Source: Candidatus Aerophobota bacterium | Lineage (GTDB): Bacteria > Aerophobota > Aerophobia > Aerophobales > AE-B3A | Direction: 5' to 3' | Length of the DNA: 15,149 nt | Assembly (NCBI GenBank): GCA_030672445.1 | Contig: DAOVGK010000052.1 | Span: 1-15,149, forward strand | Shown: positions 1 through 6,059 of the stretch, piece by piece | Layout of the letters: each line of letters starts with the position of its first letter | Position numbering within the stretch: position 1 is the stretch's first letter | Program-made: the position numbers and the translations under genes | The notes under the pieces: generated by a model | Seen by the model: only the letters and a program-made list of their open reading frames with translations | The model's database searches: none | Told to the model about the DNA's origin: nothing

Positions 1-241
1 CTACTCTGATGGTTTTAAATCCAATCTCCATCTTCTGGATTTTGGCTATGGGTGGTTTGTCCACTCGTTCCACGGGCCAGGGAATATGATAGTGTATTCC
101 GGGACCTTTGGAAGTATAATACCTTCCCCACCTTCTAATAACCCCTTCCTCCTCGGGATGAACGATATAAACTCCTGAGTAAAACCAGATGGCTATAATG
201 AATAAGACTATCCCCAGAGCTATTTTTTTGGCGCTCACCAT
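1..241 (-). CDS. hflK: HflK, N-terminal part (FtsH-modulating SPFH membrane protein), cut by window edge
   Basis: Only the first 80 codons are in the window; the gene continues beyond position 1. The start is ATG at 239-241, preceded by a GAGG-type ribosome binding site (GAGGAAAAG). The translation begins MVSAKKIALG, followed by one hydrophobic membrane segment at about residues 6-27. Then comes the start of an SPFH/band-7 domain with the stretches HPEEEGVIRRWGRY, GPGIHYHIPWPVE and KMEIGFKTIR, which match the HflK pattern of a growth-type EEGV core, GPGxHxxxPxPxE and EIGF. In the family HflK pairs with HflC around the membrane protease FtsH and limits its access to substrates; hflC usually follows directly, which would be off the left edge. 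The gene is on the same strand as the vWA gene upstream of it but separated by 194 nt of repeat, so co-transcription is uncertain. Confident at family level; HflC-like paralogues are less likely because of the N-terminal layout. Confidence 0.82.
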   Translation of the reverse strand, partial: MVSAKKIALGIVLFIIAIWFYSGVYIVHPEEEGVIRRWGRYYTSKGPGIHYHIPWPVERVDKPPIAKIQKMEIGFKTIRV

Positions 242-277
242 CTTTTCCTCACTTGTAACTATTGAGTCTTATCATAT

Positions 278-425
278 TTCACCGCAGAGCACGCCGAGAA
301 CGCTAAGAATCAGGAAAATTATTAACGACTCTCTGAATGCCATGTTTTAAGATTTGAACATTGAAGTTAATTAATAACCCAACTTTTTTGATTCATCTCT
401 GCGTACTCTGCGATCTTTGCGGTGA
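278..425. repeat. Dispersed inverted-repeat element, copy 1 (148 bp)
   Basis: This element fills most of the gap between the vWA gene and hflK. It starts TTCACCGC and ends GCGGTGAA. Its ends are imperfect inverted repeats about 30 bp long, made of short tandem units of the form CGCAGAGNN (for example GCGTACTCTGCGATC on the right side read on the other strand). A second copy lies at 4883-5009 in the same orientation. Besides the ends, the copies share the interior stretch running from GCTAAGAAT to CTCTGAATGC and differ in the AT-rich middle. No open reading frame of note is inside. Elements with such CGCAGAG-type ends are familiar to me from genomes of uncultivated bacteria, but I cannot name a family. 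Confidence 0.75.
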
Positions 426-435
426 ACAGTTACCC

Positions 436-2436
436 TCACTTTATAATTCCATAAGTGGTGAATATTCTAAGAACTTCGTTGGGAAGCTCATCTATTTTGT
501 CCCTTTTTATAATTACGTAATCATCTATGAGTGATTTGGCACATTTTTCGTGTTCTTGTCCAATAACGAATAGAAAAGGAAGAATTTCATTTTCTGAAAG
601 TTTACTGAGGACATCCCTTACCGCCTCAGGGGTGTCCGGTTCTCCATCAGTTATGATAGAAAAACCTTTGGGTCTACCTTCCACCTCTTTTAATTTCTCA
701 GCAATGTATTCTATGGCATTCACCATTAAGGTGCCTCCATATGGATAAAGAGACATTATCCTTCCTCGAGAATCTTCCATATAGTTTTCCTTGAAATCCT
801 TTATAATATAGACTGTATCTTTGTAATTTATCATTTCCTTTAAGAGTCTTCCCCCGGAGTGAAAGGCAAAAATTGCGAAAGGATAACCAGAATAGTTGAG
901 CGCTTCTCCCTGAATTAGGAGAGCACTCTTAATATAATCAATTATCTTATATCCAAATCCAAACCCTGTAGAGGAACTTATGTCTGCCAAAATGGCCCAG
1001 GCAGCTTTTTTCTTAATCCTGGCTCTTTTTCTAAACATCTTTTTGTTTGGTCTGACCCCGGTGGCTTCATATTCTAACTCTGCCTGCACATACTCGCCTA
1101 TATTAATCTCTTCTCCCTGTTTTGCTCTTTTCTTTCCTTGATATCTTTCCTCAAGCTTTTTAAAGTAACTTTCTATAGCTCTTATCTCTCCATTGTAATC
1201 CTCTATGATTTTATGGGCATTCTCAATGTCAACCTGGCAGCTCGACGGTCTTCTCAGAATAACCCCGGGGCTCGGCCTTGGTACTATTCTCACAAAGGGA
1301 CCACCAGACTGTAGGTATTTCCATTGGTCTTTTCTTAAATCTTTTTCTTTTTTCTCTTTGTTTTTCTTTTCCTCTAATTTTTTCTCCCACTTTTCTTTCC
1401 CTTTTTTGGTCTCTTTGCTAACTTCGTCCTTCCCCCTGGTGGTCCTTTCCTTAGTTTTGAGTTCTTGCTGGTGCTTCTTATCTTTTTCTACCTTACTTGA
1501 GTCTTCTTCTTTATCTGATTTCGGTCTTCTCTCACGGGATTCCTTTCCACTTGATCCTTTTTGTTGATCGATTTGTTTTTTCTTATCTTGGGGTGTGACT
1601 TCCTCTTGATCTTCTCTACCCTCTCTAGGTTTTACCTGACCTCGGTAGTTCCGGGGAATACCGGGAGATAACTTATCATGGCCTCTCCCGGCGTAAGAGG
1701 GAAGTCTTGGTAGGGGCTGCTTTATGTCGAAATTTTCCTTAAATTTTTGATAGATTTTTGCAGTTGAATCAAGAGAAACGTGAATATCATTATCTTCAGC
1801 ATCCCGGGCTATAGCTACACATTCCTCCAGAAGATTTTTATATTTAGAAGGCACCTCATCAATAGTTTTATCAAGTAGAGTCTTCTGGAGAAAAAATTCC
1901 CGGAAGGCATTCAATTCTTTCCCTTTTTTCATCAGATATTTGGGACTGGGCCTGCGGGCAAGATAAGTCGGTTTTTCCTTTTCCTCGGAAAAATTCTTAA
2001 GTCCAGGAAGCTCTCTTCTAGCCTTGCGGTCTATCCTATTGTCCTCAACTACATTGAAGATCTCATGGGCAAGGGTAGGATTCTCCTTAAATTGATCCTG
2101 TAAAAAAAAGTCTTCCAGGAACCGATTTATCCTTTTAGAATCATAGGGCTCAGAATTAGCCAATTGCTCGTGCAGTTTGATAAATTCCTTTATGTGGTCT
2201 GATTCGTGTCTTACTGCACTGGCGAGCATCATCTCATTATCTGAATCCTTGCGAGCTAAGCCAAATTGTTGTGGTAGATGTATTTTTTCACCATCGGTAA
2301 AGATAGCCGGACCACTAATGAAGGAAAGAAGGGTTTTTTTGTCGAAAATAAGAGGATATTTTTCGCTAGCTCCATCCCCTATTCTAAAATTTACCACTCT
2401 TTGAAGCTCGGACTCGATTTTCTTACAGATAACCAT
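436..2436 (-). CDS. NorD-like vWA-domain protein with N-terminal HExxH motif, partner of MoxR-type AAA+ ATPase
   Basis: A 666-residue cytoplasmic-looking protein without signal peptide. The C-terminal third is a vWA domain: the metal-ion-dependent adhesion site is intact, with DISSS at 485-489 (D485, S487, S489), GGT at 567-569 and TDGEPD at 596-601. The N-terminal region has HESDH at 77-81 (an HExxH motif) and then FNVVEDNRIDRKARRELPGL at 127-146, the EDxRxD signature I know from NorD-like proteins. Between them and the vWA domain lies a Lys/Glu-rich, low-complexity linker at about 265-372. Established: NorQ/NorD, CbbQ/CbbO and RavA/ViaA pairs use a MoxR AAA+ ATPase plus a vWA protein to remodel or load a target protein. 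Inferred: this protein is the substrate-recognition partner of the ATPase encoded 2 nt upstream. The start ATG at 2434-2436 has GAGGT five nt upstream, inside the end of the ATPase gene, so translation is probably coupled. The target is unknown; no NO reductase or RuBisCO gene is nearby. Confidence 0.85.
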   Translation of the reverse strand: MVICKKIESELQRVVNFRIGDGASEKYPLIFDKKTLLSFISGPAIFTDGEKIHLPQQFGLARKDSDNEMMLASAVRHESDHIKEFIKLHEQLANSEPYDSKRINRFLEDFFLQDQFKENPTLAHEIFNVVEDNRIDRKARRELPGLKNFSEEKEKPTYLARRPSPKYLMKKGKELNAFREFFLQKTLLDKTIDEVPSKYKNLLEECVAIARDAEDNDIHVSLDSTAKIYQKFKENFDIKQPLPRLPSYAGRGHDKLSPGIPRNYRGQVKPREGREDQEEVTPQDKKKQIDQQKGSSGKESRERRPKSDKEEDSSKVEKDKKHQQELKTKERTTRGKDEVSKETKKGKEKWEKKLEEKKNKEKKEKDLRKDQWKYLQSGGPFVRIVPRPSPGVILRRPSSCQVDIENAHKIIEDYNGEIRAIESYFKKLEERYQGKKRAKQGEEINIGEYVQAELEYEATGVRPNKKMFRKRARIKKKAAWAILADISSSTGFGFGYKIIDYIKSALLIQGEALNYSGYPFAIFAFHSGGRLLKEMINYKDTVYIIKDFKENYMEDSRGRIMSLYPYGGTLMVNAIEYIAEKLKEVEGRPKGFSIITDGEPDTPEAVRDVLSKLSENEILPFLFVIGQEHEKCAKSLIDDYVIIKRDKIDELPNEVLRIFTTYGIIK

Positions 2437-2438
2437 TT

Positions 2439-3878
2439 TTACCTCTTTATTCTCCGGTTAACTTTCTCCATCAGCTTTCTGAAAAGTGTCTTGTCAGTCT
2501 CATAAGTGGATTTAGGATTGAGCATATGCACCTCTATTAGCTTTCTAAGTGGCTGCTTACTCTGTTGAACAGCCTGACAGATCTCCACCGCCCCTCTTAA
2601 ACCCATGTCTTTTTTGTAAGTAAAAAGTATCTCTCTGAAATCAAAGAGTAGGTCAGTTATTAAGAGAGCTATTTTTTCATCAAGTCCTGGTGCTCTTGAT
2701 TTCAGAATGTCGACGGTTCCTTCTTTGTCGGGATAGGTTATCTTTATCTGGGCCCATCTTTCCAGAAAGGCGTCACTAAGCTCAATGGGAGTATATCTTG
2801 AATCCAAATTTCCGGAGGAGATCATCTTAAAATTTTCTCCTCCTTCGATAACCTCAAAACCATACTGGGACTGAACAGTTATCTTTTTATCATCCAGAAC
2901 CCCATGTAGACCGTAAAGCACTCCGGGGTCTACCGGTCCTATTTCCTCAAAGTAGAATATGCCACTGTGTATCATGGCCAGAATGAGAGCCCCAGGTGCT
3001 TTTATAGGCTTGGGATCGGCAGGGACCCAGGAGCCCACTATATCATCCATACTGGTCTCTCTATTTCCGGTAGGTGACATATAAAAGGGTATACTATTTA
3101 TATGGGCATACCACTTAATCATGGTACTTTTCCCACATCCGGTTGCTCCGTTTAATAAAACAGGTTTTCCCTTGTCTACCAATTCACAGAATATCTTCCA
3201 TTCACCCTGTTGCTCTATGTACTCAACGGCTTCCGTTATCTTGTTGACCGGATAATTTGAAAGGATAAAATTATTGTATTTTCCTTCGGTCATTTCCTGG
3301 GCTACTTCAAGAGTCTCAGCAGATTTTGCCGTTTTTTGCTTCAACTCACTCATTAATCTGTCCAGAACCACCAGAGAAAGGAAATCAGTGTGATCAAACT
3401 CATCTTCGAGCTCCAGGAGGCCCCTTGCCTTTGCTTGACGCCGGAAAAGATAAAAGTTTCCTATAATCACATTTCTTTTAATATCGTATCCCTTAAAAAA
3501 GCCATTTTTCTCCAGCCTTTCTTTTCTCTTCTTGCTTAAAAGATTTTTATCCATCCCCGTGATTTCGTAGTTATTTGAGGGCGATTTTATAATAAGGGTT
3601 TTCTCGTTCTTAAAAGATAAAAGGGTAGTTTTGTTTAAGGTAATTGTTCTTATATGGAAATCTTCAGGGGGATAATTTTCCGCTATCCAGGCTCCTAGCT
3701 TGCCAATTCTTTTGTAGTTGTTGCCTTTAATCAGGCTAACGTTATAGTACACCGGAAGATAAATCTCCTCTTCCAGGACAGGAAAATCTAATTTTATTAC
3801 TTTCCCCGGCTCCAGGGGATTAATAATTATATTTTCCTCTTTGGCTTTTTTGATGAATTCCACCAGGTATCTTTTCAT
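2439..3878 (-). CDS. MoxR/NorQ-like AAA+ ATPase with extra N-terminal domain
   Basis: A 479-residue protein. The AAA+ core starts near residue 215: Walker A GATGCGKST at 244-252, Walker B-like IFYFEEIG at 307-314, sensor-1 Asn at 357 (SSGN), arginine finger R374 in LSDAFLERW, and sensor-2 R428 in GLRGAVE. This order, and the pairing with a vWA gene, fits the MoxR group (NorQ, CbbQ, RavA), which form hexamers that remodel partner proteins using ATP. Two points differ from the usual members. About 210 residues precede the ATPase core, whereas NorQ and CbbQ are close to core-only proteins of 260-300 residues; this N-terminal part matches nothing I recognise. The Walker B aspartate is replaced by Glu (E311), followed by the normal catalytic Glu (E312). 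The start ATG at 3876-3878 overlaps the stop of the upstream gene as ATGA, with AGG directly before it, and the stop is 2 nt from the vWA start. The three genes are therefore almost certainly one transcript. Confidence 0.87.
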   Translation of the reverse strand: MKRYLVEFIKKAKEENIIINPLEPGKVIKLDFPVLEEEIYLPVYYNVSLIKGNNYKRIGKLGAWIAENYPPEDFHIRTITLNKTTLLSFKNEKTLIIKSPSNNYEITGMDKNLLSKKRKERLEKNGFFKGYDIKRNVIIGNFYLFRRQAKARGLLELEDEFDHTDFLSLVVLDRLMSELKQKTAKSAETLEVAQEMTEGKYNNFILSNYPVNKITEAVEYIEQQGEWKIFCELVDKGKPVLLNGATGCGKSTMIKWYAHINSIPFYMSPTGNRETSMDDIVGSWVPADPKPIKAPGALILAMIHSGIFYFEEIGPVDPGVLYGLHGVLDDKKITVQSQYGFEVIEGGENFKMISSGNLDSRYTPIELSDAFLERWAQIKITYPDKEGTVDILKSRAPGLDEKIALLITDLLFDFREILFTYKKDMGLRGAVEICQAVQQSKQPLRKLIEVHMLNPKSTYETDKTLFRKLMEKVNRRIKR

Positions 3879-4870
3879 CCTTCGTCCCTATGATTTTTTT
3901 CGGGTCCCTCTTTTTTAGGTTTTTTCTGCCCCCACACCCGATCAAAGTCTGTTTCTTCACTTGACTTTTCCAGTGGCTCTATCTCAATGCGCCAGACATC
4001 GAGGTCTTCTTCCTTCGGTTCAGTTCCGTTAACGAGGTAATTACAAAAAGCAAAAGCGTTCTCATATCTACCTCTGAAGCTAACGATAATTCCTTTAAAA
4101 TCTTCCGATTTTTTGAAAGATAAAGCGGCTGGCTCCCAATCCTTAGTGAATCGTTTGTTTTCCTTTCTTAGTCTTTGATTTAAAGAGGATTTTTTTTCCA
4201 CGTCGGTTATTTCCTTGAACTCTTTTTCCAGTTTTCTTAATCTTTCACCCTTTTTTCTAAAATAGGTAAGTAAACTCTCATCTAAAGATATGTATCTTTT
4301 AAAGAGACGTCTCTTGGCAGGATAGGCACCTATCTGAAAAAAAGGCGAGGTAAATCCACCCAGATCAGCTAACCAGGGAAACACCAAACCAAAGATGACG
4401 TCGCCAAAGACAAAATAAAAGCCCGCTATCACGGCGGCAGTTTTAGGGTTTTGGTAAATCGTGGCCATAATACCAGTCCAGCCAATTACTTCGGTAAGGA
4501 TACCGTATTTTGTGGCTCGTCGGTGAGCATACCTTCTCAGCTCCTCAGGGTTTCTATGGCTTGGATTAATTTTTATCTTACCACTTCTAAATCCTTTTTC
4601 AAAGCCTCGATCCAGATAGCGGATGAAGTCCTCTCTCCCATTTCTAACGTTTATCTCAAAAAGATGATTGATTCTATCGGTTAATAATTTAAAAAGGGTG
4701 TAGACTTCCTCATGGTCTTCATACTTAACTAGTATTGCAGAGCTACAATCGCTATTTTCTCCATAAATCCTCGATTGAAGATGGTCTTTGTTTCTTACTT
4801 CGAAGAATTTGCCATCTAAATATACCCCAATCCCGGAGCCTAATTCATCATTCAGGTCTTTTACGCGCAT
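3875..4870 (-). CDS. Unrecognised membrane-anchored protein of the AAA+/vWA module
   Basis: I do not recognise this protein. With the chosen start it has 331 residues. Two hydrophobic segments close together, about residues 122-139 and 144-167 (ending GLVFPWLADLG), suggest a membrane hairpin. On either side are hydrophilic parts: an N-terminal domain of about 120 residues and a C-terminal part with a basic, coiled-coil-like stretch at about 205-245 and a charged tail. The frame is open up to an ATG at 4933, but those 21 extra codons lie largely in a dispersed repeat (4883-5009) and would add a spurious hydrophobic start. The AAGGA at 4877-4881 sits 6 nt before the ATG at 4868-4870 (3 nt before another ATG at 4871-4873), so I start at 4870. 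The stop overlaps the ATPase start by 4 nt, implying coupled expression. Inference only: it could tether the ATPase/vWA complex to the membrane or be its target. Confidence 0.7.
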   Translation of the reverse strand: MRVKDLNDELGSGIGVYLDGKFFEVRNKDHLQSRIYGENSDCSSAILVKYEDHEEVYTLFKLLTDRINHLFEINVRNGREDFIRYLDRGFEKGFRSGKIKINPSHRNPEELRRYAHRRATKYGILTEVIGWTGIMATIYQNPKTAAVIAGFYFVFGDVIFGLVFPWLADLGGFTSPFFQIGAYPAKRRLFKRYISLDESLLTYFRKKGERLRKLEKEFKEITDVEKKSSLNQRLRKENKRFTKDWEPAALSFKKSEDFKGIIVSFRGRYENAFAFCNYLVNGTEPKEEDLDVWRIEIEPLEKSSEETDFDRVWGQKKPKKEGPEKNHRDEG

Positions 4871-4882
4871 CATCTTTCCTTT

Positions 4883-5009
4883 TTCACCGCGGAGCACGCC
4901 GAGGACGCTAAGAATTAAGAAAATTATTAGCAACTCTCTGAATGCTTACATTTCGTTAAGTTTTCCTTTCTTAATTCACCTCTGCGCACTCTGCGATCTC
5001 TGCGGTGAA
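4883..5009. repeat. Dispersed inverted-repeat element, copy 2 (127 bp)
   Basis: Second copy of the element at 278-425, in the same orientation. It runs from TTCACCGC to GCGGTGAA. The left end reads TTCACCGCGGAGCACGCC; the right end on the other strand reads TTCACCGCAGAGATCGCAG, continuing with further CGCAGAG-type units. Interior similarity to copy 1 is clear from GCTAAGAAT to CTCTGAATGC and again near the right end (ATTCA-CTCTGCG, then AGTTAC just outside); about 20 bp in the middle are missing relative to copy 1. It fills the gap between the 185-residue protein gene and the membrane-protein gene and reaches to 13 nt from the chosen start of the latter. It may affect transcript folding; that is not shown by the sequence. 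Confidence 0.75.
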
Positions 5010-5034
5010 TAGTTACTTTTGATTCTCGCGTAGA

Positions 5035-5592
5035 CTAAAAGGCGATAAACCTTCTTATAAACTCCTGTTCAAAGATCCTTCTTGAGATAGCCAGAGGCAG
5101 GAGCCTCAGGAGCTCTTCCACTCCTGGTTTTATTCCAGTGTTAACTGAGACAAGAGTCGATATATCATTTTTCCTGGTGAAACAGTAGACTTTTCCTTTA
5201 AATTCTAAATCATCAAGCCAATAAGAATGACTCAGTCCTAATCTTTCTAACTTTTCTGTGAGTTTCTTTCCTTTCTCTTCTCTTGATATGGTTTCCTCTT
5301 TGGATAGTTTCGTCAGAGAAACATAGACCCCATCTATTCTCAAAATATCGGATTTTCCGAAATAGGCAACTTCCTCCTGCTTCTTATCGTAAACTCTAAT
5401 AGAGCTCTCTGAAGGGTAAAATGTCTCCACATATCCTGCTATTCCTTGCGGAGTTTTCACCAAGGCATGAAGGGGAATTTTTTCGTTTCTGAGGATAAAA
5501 TCATGATCGATCACACCAACAGCTTCGGTCCTGCCGACTATGATGAGTAGTTCTGTTTTGTTTCTCTCTGTTCTGACAATATATCTAGCCAT
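5035..5592 (-). CDS. Unrecognised 185-residue protein, first gene of the AAA+/vWA module
   Basis: I do not recognise this protein. It has no signal peptide and no membrane segment. The first 95 residues are rich in short alternating hydrophobic stretches (for example TELLIIVGRTEAVGVIDHD and GIAGYVETFYPSESSIRVYD), suggesting a beta-rich fold. Residues 95-120 are charged and probably helical (KEETISREEKGKKLTEKLER), and the C-terminus is Arg/Phe-rich (SRRIFEQEFIRRF). The start ATG at 5590-5592 has no clear Shine-Dalgarno sequence upstream (TTTTCTCTAG precedes it), so initiation may be leaderless or the start may be misplaced; MARYIVRTERN is the first available Met. The gene lies on the same strand as the membrane protein, ATPase and vWA genes, 164 nt before the first of them with a repeat element between, so membership in their operon is likely but not certain. 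Confidence 0.65.
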   Translation of the reverse strand: MARYIVRTERNKTELLIIVGRTEAVGVIDHDFILRNEKIPLHALVKTPQGIAGYVETFYPSESSIRVYDKKQEEVAYFGKSDILRIDGVYVSLTKLSKEETISREEKGKKLTEKLERLGLSHSYWLDDLEFKGKVYCFTRKNDISTLVSVNTGIKPGVEELLRLLPLAISRRIFEQEFIRRFIAF

Positions 5593-5956
5593 CTAGAGAA
5601 AATGGGGACGTGATTATTTTTTTATACTTTTCCATCTTGGTTTTTGCTTTAGAGCTTTTGAAATGGTAACGCCCGGCTCCCCCTAGAAAGTAGAATGAGT
5701 TAGCGGAGTTATGACAAACCCGAGACGCAAAAAAGCTACAGCTCAATGATAGAATGGACAACGGGAAAGGTATATTTCTGCCTTAAATTATTTCCTAAAA
5801 TTTTTGTCTTATTGATTGCTCAAAGACGGCATGCAGAGGGAGATCTCTCCTGATTTACTCTAATGTTAATGAACCAGCTATGAAACGAAAAGAGTCAATC
5901 ACATTCAACTCTATTTATATTATACATATTATTTTGGGATTGTAAAGGGGGGCGCC

Positions 5957-5984
5957 TTGACTTTTGTCAATTAAAGTTTAAAAT
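5957..5984 (+). promoter_or_regulatory. Candidate sigma-70 promoter P1 for the importer operon
   Basis: TTGACT at 5957-5962 and TAAAAT at 5979-5984 are separated by 16 nt. Each box matches the consensus at five of six positions. The -35 box is part of a short inverted repeat, TTGAC-TTTT-GTCAA (5957-5970), which could be an operator. The distance to the start codon of the binding-protein gene is about 75 nt. Confidence 0.5.
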
Positions 5985-5999
5985 GTCACTACTGGGTCT

Positions 6000-6027
6000 T
6001 TGACAAAATTGGAAAAGTTGTTAAGAT
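6000..6027 (+). promoter_or_regulatory. Candidate sigma-70 promoter P2 for the importer operon
   Basis: A perfect TTGACA at 6000-6005 is followed after 16 nt by TAAGAT at 6022-6027 (four of six to consensus). Its TTGACAAAA (6000-6008) is the exact inverse complement of TTTTGTCAA at 5962-5970, giving a 9-bp inverted repeat centred between the two candidate promoters. A strong ribosome binding site, AGGAGGTG at 6048-6055, follows six nt (counted from AGGAGG) before the ATG at 6060. Confidence 0.45.
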
Positions 6028-6059
6028 TAGAAAATCCAAATTAATACAGGAGGTGCAAG

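Larger units (their letters stand above)
5593..6059. other. Divergent intergenic region, 467 nt, regulatory for the ABC importer operon
   Basis: No protein gene is supported here. The right end (about 5950-6059) holds two candidate promoters and a strong ribosome binding site for the importer operon, entered separately. The stretch 5711-5739 contains ACAAACC, then GACGCAAA, then AGCTACAG in that order, resembling fragments of the c-di-GMP-I (GEMM) riboswitch consensus, but the hairpin that should separate the first two blocks is missing, so it is at best a relic. The part near 5593-5680 should contain the promoter of the minus-strand module; a TATAAA at about 5617-5622 read on the minus strand is the only -10-like element seen, with no good -35 box. 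Confidence 0.5.

Noticed and set aside
278..425. CRISPR-like array suggested by short CGCAGAG units
   Set aside because: Units are 9 bp, tandem without spacers, and confined to the ends of an inverted-repeat element; no cas genes are present.
1205..1567. Plus-strand open frame of 120 codons inside the vWA gene
   Set aside because: It is the antisense image of the Lys/Glu-rich linker, giving a Phe/Ser/Leu-rich low-complexity translation with no ribosome binding site.
5731..5770. tRNA-like stretch (AGCTCAATGATAGAATGG resembles a D-arm)
   Set aside because: No T-arm GGTTCGA-type sequence and no matching acceptor stem within the needed distance.
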